Below, piece by piece: positions 16,860 through 25,112 of a DNA stretch of 64,000 nucleotides. The notes below the pieces were generated by a model. That model was not told the origin of the DNA and did not search any database. It saw nothing but the letters and a program-made list of their open reading frames with translations. The translations under genes and the position numbers were made by a program. Position 1 is the first letter of the stretch; each line of letters starts with the position of its first letter. The stretch is from Szabonella sp046295215 (GTDB lineage Bacteria > Pseudomonadota > Alphaproteobacteria > Rhodobacterales > Rhodobacteraceae): the NCBI GenBank assembly GCA_046295215.1, contig JBKBNP010000027.1, positions 1 through 64,000 on the forward strand, in the 5' to 3' direction.

Positions 16860-17014
16860 CCCTGCCGGAGCAACGTCTGCTCCACCCCTGCCCTTAGTCC
16901 TTGGTCCGAACACCCGAGGGCGCAGCGGAATCGGCCGGGAATCTTTTGTCGCATGGCGAATACTAGGATTGCGCCCGGTTTCGGGTATGTTGGGCGTTCG
17001 GGGATCGGCGGAGC

Positions 17015-17680
17015 ATGGGCGCAAACGGCATGGACAGCGGGGATGTGGAAAAACCGGTCTTCCGGCGCAAACAGAGCCGGGAAGCCCGCCGTGGCCAGTT
17101 GATCGAGGCGACCATCGAGACGCTGGCAACACGCGGCTATGCGCGCACCACTCTGGGCGAGGTGGCCCGGGTCGCAGGCCTGTCACACGGGCTTGCGAAT
17201 TTCCATTTCGAAACCAAGGAAAAGCTGCTTGCAGCTACGCTCGACCATCTGGCCGAAGAATACCGGCAGAACTGGCAGACGGCGCTTGATCAGGCGGAGC
17301 CCGATGCGCCCTCGCGCATCGCAGCCTTCCTGCGCGCCGATTTCAACCCGGAGATCTGCACGCCGCACCGGCTCTCGGCATGGTGCGCCTTCTGGGGCGA
17401 GGCGCAGAGCCGCCCGATGTATCAGGATCATTGCGGATCGAACGATGCCGATTACAACAGCAAGCTTGAAGGCGAATGTGCGCGGATGAACTCCGAATTC
17501 GGCTATGACCGCGATCCCGTCCGCGCTGCGCGCGTGATGCGCGTGACGGTCGAGGGCGTCTGGCTCGATCTAATGACCATGCGGACCCCCTATTCCCAGG
17601 CCGAGGCCATGGCGACGGTCTGGACCTGCGCCGCCGCCTTCTATCCGCGCCACTTCGGCCCGGACGGTCCGCTGGTCTGA
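17015..17680 (+). CDS. TetR-family regulator, BetI-like
   Basis: A 221-residue repressor. The N-terminal helix-turn-helix spans roughly residues 28-72 (RGQLIEATIETLATRGYARTTLGEVARVAGLSHGLANFHFETKEKLL), and the C-terminal ligand domain includes LSAWCAFWGEAQSRP, a pattern typical of the BetI group that senses choline-like compounds. The probable operator is the BetI-like inverted repeat at 16246-16271, and the operon it faces handles a methylated compound, so it likely releases repression when substrate or an intermediate binds. An alternative ATG lies five codons downstream (17030). Confidence 0.83.
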   Translation: MGANGMDSGDVEKPVFRRKQSREARRGQLIEATIETLATRGYARTTLGEVARVAGLSHGLANFHFETKEKLLAATLDHLAEEYRQNWQTALDQAEPDAPSRIAAFLRADFNPEICTPHRLSAWCAFWGEAQSRPMYQDHCGSNDADYNSKLEGECARMNSEFGYDRDPVRAARVMRVTVEGVWLDLMTMRTPYSQAEAMATVWTCAAAFYPRHFGPDGPLV

Positions 17681-18001
17681 CACCCGAGGGGAGGAAAGGC
17701 CGTTGCGATCTGCGGCATCCGCCTTGCCGGGACGGTTGCCTGACTGCCGGTTGTCCCGCCCTTGCCACGAATAACGGGTTTCCCCGGTCAGAAGGCCATG
17801 CCCGCCGCATCGTGGACGCGCTGGCCGATCAGGGGTCGGGCCGGAGGCATTGCCCGTCGGGCAAGGGTCGGGCAAGCAAGGCTCCCGCGCGGTCGCGCAT
17901 GCAGCGCAAGGAGGCTGCCGGGTCCAGAAAGACCAAGAGCTTTCGAATACTGAAAAGGGGGGCCTGCGCCCCCTTCCCTTCCGCAGCCCTGCGGTCGCGC
18001 G
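17681..18001. other. Gap between the TetR gene and the cyclophilin gene
   Basis: About 320 bases between two convergent genes. No gene-like frame with a start and ribosome binding site is convincing on either strand. The only clear element is the hairpin at 17953-17976, described separately. Confidence 0.6.
17953..17976 (-). terminator. Terminator of the cyclophilin operon
   Basis: Stem AAGGGGG / CCCCCTT (17955-17961 with 17969-17975) and a 7-base loop. Read on the minus strand the hairpin is followed by TTTTC, as expected for a Rho-independent terminator of the two minus-strand cyclophilin genes, whose second stop codon lies about 25 bases away. Confidence 0.7.
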
Positions 18002-18610
18002 TCAGTCGGTCACGGTCACCCGCACCATCCGGTCCGGTCCGGTCACTTCGCCATTGCCACCCCGTCCGCGCTTGATCGCGTCCAGCACGTCCAGCCCGTC
18101 AATGACCCGTCCGACAACCGTATATTGGCCGTCGAGAAACGGCCCCGGCGCGAACATGATGAAGAACTGCGAATTGGCCGAGTCCGGGCTTTGCGAGCGG
18201 GCCATCCCGACGATGCCCCGGTCAAAGCTGACGCTGGAGAATTCCGCAGGCAGGTTCGGCTTCTCGGACCCGCCCATCCCGGCGCGGGACGTGTCATCGC
18301 CCTTGCCGAACTGCACATCGCCGGTCTGGGCCATGAACCCCTCGATCACGCGGTGGAACACCACCCCGTCATAGGCGCCTTCCCGCGCAAGGGTGGTGAT
18401 CTGTTCCACATGTTTCGGCGCAAGATCGGGCAGCATGTCGATCACGATGGTGCCATTGGCCTCGCCCGCCACCTCGATCACGAGGTTCGGGCCGGGGCCA
18501 TCGGTCGCCTGCGCGTGGGACGGACCCGCCCCCTGCATGACGGCAGAGCCCCCCAGAAGCGCAAGACCGAGTGCAAACAGACCCCCTGCAATCACCGGCT
18601 CCTTACGCAT
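18002..18610 (-). CDS. Exported peptidyl-prolyl cis-trans isomerase (cyclophilin)
   Basis: A 202-residue cyclophilin with an N-terminal signal sequence or anchor (FALGLALLGGSAVMQGA at about residues 12-28, possible cleavage after SHA near residue 33). The catalytic domain has VVFHRVIEGFMAQTGD and SANSQFFIMF, the active-site Arg and Phe/Gln segments of the family. It should speed proline isomerisation in folding periplasmic proteins. The gene overlaps the end of the cytoplasmic cyclophilin gene by 8 bases, so the two are co-translated. They are clearly paralogues, one per compartment. Confidence 0.9.
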   Translation of the reverse strand: MRKEPVIAGGLFALGLALLGGSAVMQGAGPSHAQATDGPGPNLVIEVAGEANGTIVIDMLPDLAPKHVEQITTLAREGAYDGVVFHRVIEGFMAQTGDVQFGKGDDTSRAGMGGSEKPNLPAEFSSVSFDRGIVGMARSQSPDSANSQFFIMFAPGPFLDGQYTVVGRVIDGLDVLDAIKRGRGGNGEVTGPDRMVRVTVTD

Positions 18611-19109
18611 CGGACGCCACCTTGACCGAGATCATCCGGTCGGGCGATTGCGGCGGCTCACCGCGCGTGATCGCATCGACATGTTCCATGCCGGAAATCA
18701 CCCGCCCGTAAACGGTATATTGCCCGTTCAGGAAGTGGTTGTCCTTGAAATTGATGAAGAATTGCGAATTGGCGCTATCGGGGTTGGACGACCGCGCCGC
18801 CCCCAGCGTGCCCCGGTCATGCGGCAGTTTGGAAAATTCCGCCGGAACATCCGGCATGTCGGACCCGCCCGTGCCGGCACGGCGCAGGTTGAAGTCCTTT
18901 TCCATGTTGCCGTTTTCCACATCGCCGGTCTGGGCCATGAAGCCCTCGATCACGCGGTGGAAACAGACATTGTCATAGGCCCCGGCGCGGGCCAGCGCCT
19001 TCATCCGTTCGCAATGCTGCGGGGCGACATCGGCCAGCAGTTCGATGGCGACGGTGCCGCCCTTCAATTCCATCAGGATGGTGTTTTCGGGGTCTTTGAT
19101 CTCGGCCAT
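18603..19109 (-). CDS. ppiB: Cytoplasmic peptidyl-prolyl cis-trans isomerase (cyclophilin B type)
   Basis: A 168-residue cyclophilin without a signal peptide. It has VCFHRVIEGFMAQTGD and SANSQFFINF, matching bacterial PpiB. ATG 19109 was chosen over an in-frame ATG five codons upstream because GGAG lies 8 bases before it. It isomerises proline bonds in the cytoplasm. It is the first gene of a two-gene minus-strand unit and is divergent from pgk, with about 120 bases between. Confidence 0.92.
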   Translation of the reverse strand: MAEIKDPENTILMELKGGTVAIELLADVAPQHCERMKALARAGAYDNVCFHRVIEGFMAQTGDVENGNMEKDFNLRRAGTGGSDMPDVPAEFSKLPHDRGTLGAARSSNPDSANSQFFINFKDNHFLNGQYTVYGRVISGMEHVDAITRGEPPQSPDRMISVKVASDA

Positions 19110-19233
19110 GAGGCTCTCCTGCATCTCGTTTCGGGGCGCAACCTAGTGCTTGGGGCCCTGATTGGGAAGGGCTATGGTTGACGCGGGGCCGTCAATCGGG
19201 TCGAAAGACAGCAACAATGCCTGGAGGTGCCAC

Positions 19234-20427
19234 ATGGCCTGGAAGACGCTCGACGATCTCGAAATCGGTGGAAAGGTCGTGCTGCTCCGCGTCGATCTGA
19301 ACGTGCCGATGGAGAACGGACAGGTCACGGATGCAACCCGGATCGAAAAGATCGTGCCGACGGTGGAGGACATCATTGCCAAGGGCGGCAAGCCGGTTCT
19401 GATGGCGCATTTCGGGCGCCCCAAGGGCAAGCCCGTGCCGGAGATGAGCCTCGGTGCCATCGTCCCTGCCCTGACCGCCGCGCTGAAGGGTCGCAAGGTG
19501 ATCTTTGCCTCCGACTGCATCGGCGCCCCTGCCAAGGCTGCCGTCAGCGCGATGGGGCCGGGCGATGTGGTGCTGCTGGAAAACACCCGCTTCCAGCCCG
19601 GCGAGGAAAAGAACGACCCCGTGCTGGCGGCAAGCTTCGCCGCGCTCGGTGATGTCTTTGTGAACGACGCCTTTTCCGCCGCCCACCGCGCGCATGCCTC
19701 GACCGAAGGCATCGCGCGGCTTTTGCCATCGGCCGCAGGCCGGTTGATGGAAGCCGAACTCAAGGCGCTGGAGGCGGCGCTCGGCACGCCGGAGCGGCCC
19801 GTGGTCGCGGTGGTCGGGGGCGCGAAAGTGTCCACCAAGCTGGATCTTCTGGGCAACCTCGTGGGCCGCGTCGACCATCTGGTGATTGGTGGCGGCATGG
19901 CCAATACATTCCTCGTGGCGCAGGGCATCGAGGTGGGCAAGAGCCTCGCCGAACGCGACATGGCCGACACGGCCCGCGACATCCTTGCCAAGGCGGAAAA
20001 GGCAGGCTGCACCATCCACCTGCCCCGCGATCTGGTCGTGGCACGCGAATTCAGGGCCGGCGCGCCCAGCGAGGTTGTGGCACAGGACGCCTGCCCCGCC
20101 GATGCGATGATCCTCGATGCCGGGCCGGAAACCGTTGCCCATCTGCGCGGGGTCTTTGAGGGCGCGAAAACCCTGATCTGGAACGGCCCGCTCGGCGCGT
20201 TCGAGATCGAGCCCTTCGACGCTGCGACCAATGCCGCAGCCGAACACGCGGCCCGCCTGACGGCCTCCGGGGCGCTGATTTCGGTCGCGGGGGGCGGCGA
20301 TACGGTGGCGGCACTCAACAAGGCGGGCGCTGCCGACCGGTTCAGCTTCATTTCGACGGCGGGGGGGGCCTTTCTGGAATGGATGGAAGGCAAGGATCTT
20401 CCCGGCGTCGCCATCCTGAAAGGATAG
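19234..20427 (+). CDS. pgk: Phosphoglycerate kinase
   Basis: A 397-residue enzyme of glycolysis and gluconeogenesis that interconverts 1,3-bisphosphoglycerate + ADP and 3-phosphoglycerate + ATP. Seen: RVDLNVPMENG (substrate-binding signature), MAHFGRPKGKP, GGAKVSTKLDLL and the nucleotide-binding GGGDTVAALNKAG near the C terminus. GGAGG lies 6 bases before ATG 19234. The SDR gene follows after 3 bases and class I aldolase shortly after, so the three probably form one unit. Length is normal for the family. Confidence 0.97.
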   Translation: MAWKTLDDLEIGGKVVLLRVDLNVPMENGQVTDATRIEKIVPTVEDIIAKGGKPVLMAHFGRPKGKPVPEMSLGAIVPALTAALKGRKVIFASDCIGAPAKAAVSAMGPGDVVLLENTRFQPGEEKNDPVLAASFAALGDVFVNDAFSAAHRAHASTEGIARLLPSAAGRLMEAELKALEAALGTPERPVVAVVGGAKVSTKLDLLGNLVGRVDHLVIGGGMANTFLVAQGIEVGKSLAERDMADTARDILAKAEKAGCTIHLPRDLVVAREFRAGAPSEVVAQDACPADAMILDAGPETVAHLRGVFEGAKTLIWNGPLGAFEIEPFDAATNAAAEHAARLTASGALISVAGGGDTVAALNKAGAADRFSFISTAGGAFLEWMEGKDLPGVAILKG

Positions 20428-20430
20428 CAT

Positions 20431-21216
20431 ATGGCCATCTGGGCGCTGGTGACCGGAGCTTCCGAAGGGTTGGGGCGCGAATTCGCGATCCTCGCTGCGA
20501 AATCGGGATTCGACGTGATCCTGACCGCCCGGCAGGAGGACAAGCTCCAGCGCCTCGCCCATGAACTGACCCGCGCCTATCATGTCGATGTGGATATAAT
20601 CCCCGCTGACCTTTCCAATCCGGCCGAGGTCGAACGGCTGTGGATGGAGGCAGTGCAGGGGCGCGAAATCGGTGTCCTCATCAACAATGCGGGACTGGGG
20701 CGCAACGGGGCGTTCAGCGATCCTGCGGGCTGGCCGCGCGAGGCGGATTCCGTCAGCGTCAATGTGGTGGCGGCCACGATCCTTCTGAAAGCGGCGGCCA
20801 CGCATATGGCGGAAAACAGGTCGGGCCATATTCTCAACGTGGCCTCGCTTGCGGGTTTCATGGCCGGGCCACAGATGGCGGTCTATCATGCGACGAAGGC
20901 CTATCTGCTCAGCCTGTCGGAGGCGGTGGCCGTGGAAATGAAGGGCAGCGGCGTGCGCGTCACAACGCTTTGCCCCGGTGTGACCGAAACCGCCTTCTTT
21001 GCCGCCGACGCGGGCGAGCGCACGACGATCGTCAACCGCATCCTGCCCATGGCCAGCGCCGAAAAGGTGGCGCAGGCGGGCTGGACCGGAATGGAGAAAG
21101 GGCGCCGCATCGTGGTGCCGGGCCTTCTCAACAAGCTGGTGGCGGTCCTCGCCCATGTGCTGCCCCGCCGCCTGATGACCACGGTGACGGGGATGCTCCT
21201 GCGGCGTCGCTGGTAG
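20431..21216 (+). CDS. Short-chain dehydrogenase/reductase
   Basis: A 261-residue SDR. TGASEGLG is the dinucleotide-binding loop, INNAG the structural motif and YHATK the catalytic Tyr-x3-Lys, with the Ser supplied by NVASLAG. It probably reduces a carbonyl with NADPH; the substrate cannot be read. The basic hydrophobic C terminus (LPRRLMTTVTGMLLRRRW) is like that of SDRs linked to membrane lipids. It begins 3 bases after pgk, so it is co-transcribed with glycolytic genes, which does not itself define its role. Confidence 0.85.
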   Translation: MAIWALVTGASEGLGREFAILAAKSGFDVILTARQEDKLQRLAHELTRAYHVDVDIIPADLSNPAEVERLWMEAVQGREIGVLINNAGLGRNGAFSDPAGWPREADSVSVNVVAATILLKAAATHMAENRSGHILNVASLAGFMAGPQMAVYHATKAYLLSLSEAVAVEMKGSGVRVTTLCPGVTETAFFAADAGERTTIVNRILPMASAEKVAQAGWTGMEKGRRIVVPGLLNKLVAVLAHVLPRRLMTTVTGMLLRRRW

Positions 21217-21290
21217 CGCAACCATGATTGAGCCCGCGCAGGCAAGCGGCTATGCCCGGGGAGTGCATTTTCCACAGCCGGGGACCGACC

Positions 21291-22181
21291 ATGCCGAACA
21301 AGGACCAGACCGCCCGCCTCGCAAAAGGCAACGGGTTCATCGCAGCCCTTGACCAGAGCGGCGGCTCCACCCCCAAGGCGCTGAAACTCTACGGGCTGAC
21401 GGATGTCGACTGGTCCTCCGAGGCGGACATGTTCGACCTGATCCACGCCATGCGCGCCCGGATCATCAAATCCCCCGCCTTCACCGGCGACAAGGTGGTG
21501 GGTGCGATCCTGTTCGAACAGACGATGGACCGCGACATCGACGGCACCCCTACGGCAACCTATCTGTGGCAAGAGCGGCAGGTCGTCCCCTTCCTCAAGA
21601 TCGACAAGGGGTTGGAGGCCGAGGCGATGGGCGTGCAACTGATGAAGCCGATCCCGGGGCTGGACGCGCTGCTGGCGCGCGCCGTGGCGGCGGGGATCTA
21701 TGGCACCAAGGAACGCTCGGTCGTCTCCGCGGCCAATGCGCGCGGCATCGCCGCCTGCGTCGGGCAGCAGTTCGAGCTGGGCGCGCAGGTTCTGGCGGCG
21801 GGGCTCGTGCCGATCCTCGAACCCGAGGTGACAATCTCCATCCCCGACAAGGCCGAGGCCGAGGCACTGCTGCGCACGGAACTGCTGAAGCAACTCGACG
21901 CGATGCAGGGGGAGGCACAGGTCATGCTGAAGCTGACCCTGCCCGAAACGGATGGCTTCTATTCCCCTGTTGTCGCCCATCCGCGCGTTCTGAAGGTCGT
22001 GGCGCTGTCAGGCGGCTACAGCCGCGACGCGGCAAATGCCCGGCTGGCGCGCAATCCCGGCATCATCGCCAGTTTCAGCCGTGCCCTGACCGAAGGGTTG
22101 ACCGCGCAGCAGACCGAAGCAGAGTTCAACGCGGCTCTTGCCCAGGCGATCGACAGCATCCACGCCGCCTCCACCACCTGA
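21291..22181 (+). CDS. fda: Fructose-bisphosphate aldolase, class I
   Basis: A 296-residue class I aldolase, the length of the bacterial Fda type. ALDQSGGSTPK near the N terminus and ILFEQTMDR are family landmarks; the Schiff-base lysine is probably Lys214 in VMLKLTLPE. It splits fructose 1,6-bisphosphate into dihydroxyacetone phosphate and glyceraldehyde 3-phosphate without metal. ATG 21291 starts the conserved MPNKDQTARLAKGNGF; upstream in-frame codons give no homology. It follows pgk and the SDR at about 75 bases. Confidence 0.93.
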   Translation: MPNKDQTARLAKGNGFIAALDQSGGSTPKALKLYGLTDVDWSSEADMFDLIHAMRARIIKSPAFTGDKVVGAILFEQTMDRDIDGTPTATYLWQERQVVPFLKIDKGLEAEAMGVQLMKPIPGLDALLARAVAAGIYGTKERSVVSAANARGIAACVGQQFELGAQVLAAGLVPILEPEVTISIPDKAEAEALLRTELLKQLDAMQGEAQVMLKLTLPETDGFYSPVVAHPRVLKVVALSGGYSRDAANARLARNPGIIASFSRALTEGLTAQQTEAEFNAALAQAIDSIHAASTT

Positions 22182-22325
22182 AGCGCCCCGGTCACGCTTG
22201 CGCGAGACCGCACACATCTCGGAAAAATCCATGGAATTCCCGCCTTTGGGGGATTCCCTTTGTGATTCGGCTATGTCATCCTGCTGTCACGCCCCCGGCA
22301 GAGGGGCATGGGCAGAGGCAGACAT

Positions 22326-22628
22326 ATGACAATCCAGAAAACGCGGCCCGCGCTGGCCTCCCTTCTGATGATGACACTGGCGGTTATGCTGGGTGGCTAT
22401 TTCACCTTTGCCGCCGTGCAGGGGGATTATGGCGTGTTCCGTCAGGTCGAACTGTCGGTCGAAAAGCAGGAACTGAGTGAAACCCGCGACCGGCTGCGCG
22501 AGGAACTCGCCCAGATGCAGAACCTGACCCGGCGTCTGTCCGACGATTTCCTCGACCTCGACCTTCTGGATGAACAGGCGCGCGACATTCTAGGCTATGT
22601 GCGCGCCGATGAGATCGTGATCCGCTGA
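22326..22628 (+). CDS. FtsB/DivIC-like septum formation initiator
   Basis: A 100-residue single-pass membrane protein. One membrane helix (LASLLMMTLAVMLGGYFTFAAV, about residues 10-31) is followed by a coiled coil (VEKQELSETRDRLREELAQMQNLTRRLSDDFLDLDLLDEQAR) and the FtsB-like end ARDILGYVRADEIVI. It likely acts at the division site with FtsL/FtsQ. ATG 22326 was chosen because it begins just before the helix; an ATG six codons earlier is in frame. Placement just before the pyruvate dehydrogenase operon is common in alphaproteobacteria. Confidence 0.82.
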   Translation: MTIQKTRPALASLLMMTLAVMLGGYFTFAAVQGDYGVFRQVELSVEKQELSETRDRLREELAQMQNLTRRLSDDFLDLDLLDEQARDILGYVRADEIVIR

Positions 22629-22680
22629 GCGCAGGCAGCTTAAGGCCCAAGCCAAGCCTTGTTTTTCCGTATCTCCTTGG

Positions 22681-22700
22681 ATAGTTTAACGCTAAACTAT
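22681..22700 (+). promoter_or_regulatory. Palindromic operator before the pyruvate dehydrogenase operon
   Basis: Perfect inverted repeat ATAGTTTA / TAAACTAT around the spacer ACGC, 26 bases before the pdhA start codon. A central CG is typical of LacI-family operators. A weak promoter pair TTGTTT (22659-22664) and TAGTTT (22682-22687) with 17-base spacing overlaps it, so bound protein would repress. A plausible binder is CceR, the LacI-family regulator of central carbon genes in Rhodobacter; this is inference. Confidence 0.65.
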
Positions 22701-22726
22701 TCTACCGTCCCGGGAGGAGACTGCCA

Positions 22727-23716
22727 ATGGCCGTTGCCAGAAAAGCCGCCAAACCAAACACATCCAAGGAAGACCTGCTCAAGTATTACCGCGAAATGCT
22801 GCTGATCCGGCGATTCGAGGAAAAGGCGGGGCAGCTTTACGGCATGGGCCTGATCGGCGGGTTCTGCCATCTCTATATCGGGCAGGAAGCGGTGGTTGTC
22901 GGGTTGGAAGCCGCTGCCAAGGAAGGCGACAAGCGCATTACCTCCTACCGCGACCACGGGCATATGCTGGCCTGCGGGATGGACCCCAAGGGTGTCATGG
23001 CCGAACTGACCGGGCGCGAGGGCGGTTATTCCAAGGGCAAGGGCGGCTCGATGCACATGTTCTCGAAGGAACGCCATTTCTATGGCGGCCACGGAATCGT
23101 GGGCGCGCAGGTGCCGTTGGGGGCGGGGCTGGCCTTTGCCGACAAATACCTCGGCAATGACAATGTGACCTTCGCCTATTTCGGCGACGGGGCCGCCAAT
23201 CAGGGTCAGGTCTACGAGACCTACAACATGGCGGAGCTGTGGAACCTGCCGGTGGTTTTCGTGATCGAGAACAACCAATATGCCATGGGCACGTCGGTCA
23301 AACGGTCTACCAAATCCCCGAGCCTGTGGGAACGCGGTGCCGCTTACGGCATCAAGGGCGAGGCGGTGGACGGCATGGATGTGCTGGCGGTGAAGGCTGC
23401 GGGCGAAAAGGCGGTTGCCGCCTGCCGCGCGGGCGAAGGCCCCTATATCCTTGAAATGATGACCTATCGCTATCGCGGCCATTCCATGTCCGACCCTGCG
23501 AAATACCGCACGCGGGAGGAAGTGCAGAAGATGCGCGACGAAAAGGACGCCATCGAACATGTGCGCGACCTGCTGATCCAGGGCGGTCACGCGACCGACG
23601 AGGATCTGAAAGCCATCGATAAGGACATCAAGGCGGTCGTAAACGAGAGCGCCGAATTCGCCAAGGAGAGCCCCGAGCCCGCGCTCGAGGAACTCTGGAC
23701 CGACATTTACGCCTGA
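22727..23716 (+). CDS. pdhA: Pyruvate dehydrogenase E1 component, alpha subunit
   Basis: A 329-residue thiamine diphosphate-binding subunit. The ThDP motif is GDGAANQGQVYE followed by IENNQYAMG, and the phosphorylation-loop-like region YRYRGHSMSDPAKYR is typical of E1 alpha. With PdhB it decarboxylates pyruvate and loads the acetyl group on E2 lipoate. GGGAGGAG lies 7 bases before ATG. It is the first gene of pdhABC, with 13 bases to pdhB. Confidence 0.97.
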   Translation: MAVARKAAKPNTSKEDLLKYYREMLLIRRFEEKAGQLYGMGLIGGFCHLYIGQEAVVVGLEAAAKEGDKRITSYRDHGHMLACGMDPKGVMAELTGREGGYSKGKGGSMHMFSKERHFYGGHGIVGAQVPLGAGLAFADKYLGNDNVTFAYFGDGAANQGQVYETYNMAELWNLPVVFVIENNQYAMGTSVKRSTKSPSLWERGAAYGIKGEAVDGMDVLAVKAAGEKAVAACRAGEGPYILEMMTYRYRGHSMSDPAKYRTREEVQKMRDEKDAIEHVRDLLIQGGHATDEDLKAIDKDIKAVVNESAEFAKESPEPALEELWTDIYA

Positions 23717-23729
23717 GGGGGATAGACGA

Positions 23730-25100
23730 ATGGCAACTCAAATACTCATGCCCGCGCTGTCGCCCACGATGGAAGAGGGCACGCTGGCGAAATGGCTGGT
23801 CAAGGAAGGCGATACCGTCAAATCCGGCCAGATCCTCGCCGAGATCGAAACCGACAAAGCCACGATGGAATTCGAGGCGGTCGATGAGGGCATTGTCGGC
23901 AAGATCCTGATCGCGGAAGGCACCGCCGGGGTGAAGGTCAACACCGCCATCGCCGTGATGGTGGAAGAGGGCGAGGACGCCTCGGCCACGGTCGAGGCTG
24001 CGGCCCCTGCCGCCAGCGAGCAAGCCCCGGCCAGCGCGACCCCTGTGGCCGCCAAAGCCGCCGCCGCCCCGGTCGAGGTCGTCTCCAAGGCCTCGCCCGA
24101 CTGGCCCGAAGGCACCGCGATGAAAACCATGACCGTGCGCGAGGCGCTGCGCGAGGCCATGGCCGAGGAAATGCGCGGCGATCCGACCGTGTTTCTGATG
24201 GGCGAGGAGGTGGGCGAATATCAGGGCGCCTACAAGATCTCCCAGGGGTTGCTGGATGAATTCAGCCCCAAGCGTGTGGTGGACACGCCGATCACCGAAC
24301 ATGGCTTTGCCGGGATCGCGGTCGGGGCAAGCTGGGCCGGGCTGCGCCCCATCGTCGAGTTCATGACCTTCAACTTCGCCATGCAGGCGATTGACCATAT
24401 CATCAATTCGGCGGCCAAGACGCTCTATATGTCCGGCGGGCAGATGGGCAGTCCAATCGTGTTCCGGGGGCCGAACGGGGCCGCCGCGCGTGTCGGCGCA
24501 CAGCACAGCCACGATTATGCGGCCTGGTATGCCGCCATTCCGGGCCTGCGCGTGGTGATGCCCTATTCGGCCTCGGATGCGAAGGGTCTTTTGAAATCGG
24601 CCATCCGCGACCCGAACCCTGTGATCTTCCTTGAGAATGAAATCCTCTATGGCAAGAGCTTCGATGTGCCCGTGCTGGATGATTTCACCATCCCCTTCGG
24701 CAAGGCGCGCGTCTGGCGCGAAGGCACGGATGTCACCATCGTCAGCTTCGGCATCGGCATGACCTATGCGCTGGAGGCCGCCGACAAGCTGGCAGCAGAC
24801 GGTATCTCGGCCGAGGTGATCGACCTGCGCACCCTGCGCCCCATCGACTATGACACGGTGCTGGCAAGTGTGCAGAAAACCAACCGCTGCGTGACGGTGG
24901 AGGAAGGCTTCCCCGTCGGGGCCATCGGCAACCATATCTCGTCTGTCATCATGCAGTGCGCCTTCGACTATCTGGATGCGCCTGTCATCAACTGCACGGG
25001 CAAGGATGTGCCGATGCCCTATGCGGCCAATCTTGAAAAACACGCGCTGGTGACGACCGCCGAGGTGGTCGAGGCCGTCAAATCCGTCTGCTACCGGTAA
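23730..25100 (+). CDS. pdhB: Pyruvate dehydrogenase E1 component, beta subunit with N-terminal lipoyl domain
   Basis: A 456-residue subunit, longer than an ordinary E1 beta because residues 1-80 are a lipoyl domain (lipoyl lysine Lys43 in ETDKATMEFEA), joined by an Ala/Pro/Val linker (about 84-125) to the E1 beta part (MKTMTVREALREAMAEEM onward). The extra lipoyl domain is known from alphaproteobacteria such as rhizobia and Rhodobacter. The lipoyl domain is nearly the same as that of pdhC, at DNA level too. It works with PdhA in the E1 tetramer. Confidence 0.96.
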   Translation: MATQILMPALSPTMEEGTLAKWLVKEGDTVKSGQILAEIETDKATMEFEAVDEGIVGKILIAEGTAGVKVNTAIAVMVEEGEDASATVEAAAPAASEQAPASATPVAAKAAAAPVEVVSKASPDWPEGTAMKTMTVREALREAMAEEMRGDPTVFLMGEEVGEYQGAYKISQGLLDEFSPKRVVDTPITEHGFAGIAVGASWAGLRPIVEFMTFNFAMQAIDHIINSAAKTLYMSGGQMGSPIVFRGPNGAAARVGAQHSHDYAAWYAAIPGLRVVMPYSASDAKGLLKSAIRDPNPVIFLENEILYGKSFDVPVLDDFTIPFGKARVWREGTDVTIVSFGIGMTYALEAADKLAADGISAEVIDLRTLRPIDYDTVLASVQKTNRCVTVEEGFPVGAIGNHISSVIMQCAFDYLDAPVINCTGKDVPMPYAANLEKHALVTTAEVVEAVKSVCYR

Positions 25101-25112
25101 GGAGAAAACGCA

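Noticed and set aside
19178..19195. TTGACG / CGTCAA inverted repeat before pgk as an FNR or operator site
   Set aside because: The spacing of the arms is too wide for FNR, the arms are only 6 bases, and there is no central CG as in LacI-type sites. It may be a chance repeat.
19192..21225. A 677-codon open frame on the minus strand opposite pgk and the SDR
   Set aside because: It is an antisense shadow of two clearly conserved plus-strand genes and shows no family motifs or ribosome binding site.
22230..22262. Imperfect hairpin after the aldolase gene as a terminator
   Set aside because: The stem has a mismatch and wobble pair and lacks a proper T run, so I do not list it as a feature.
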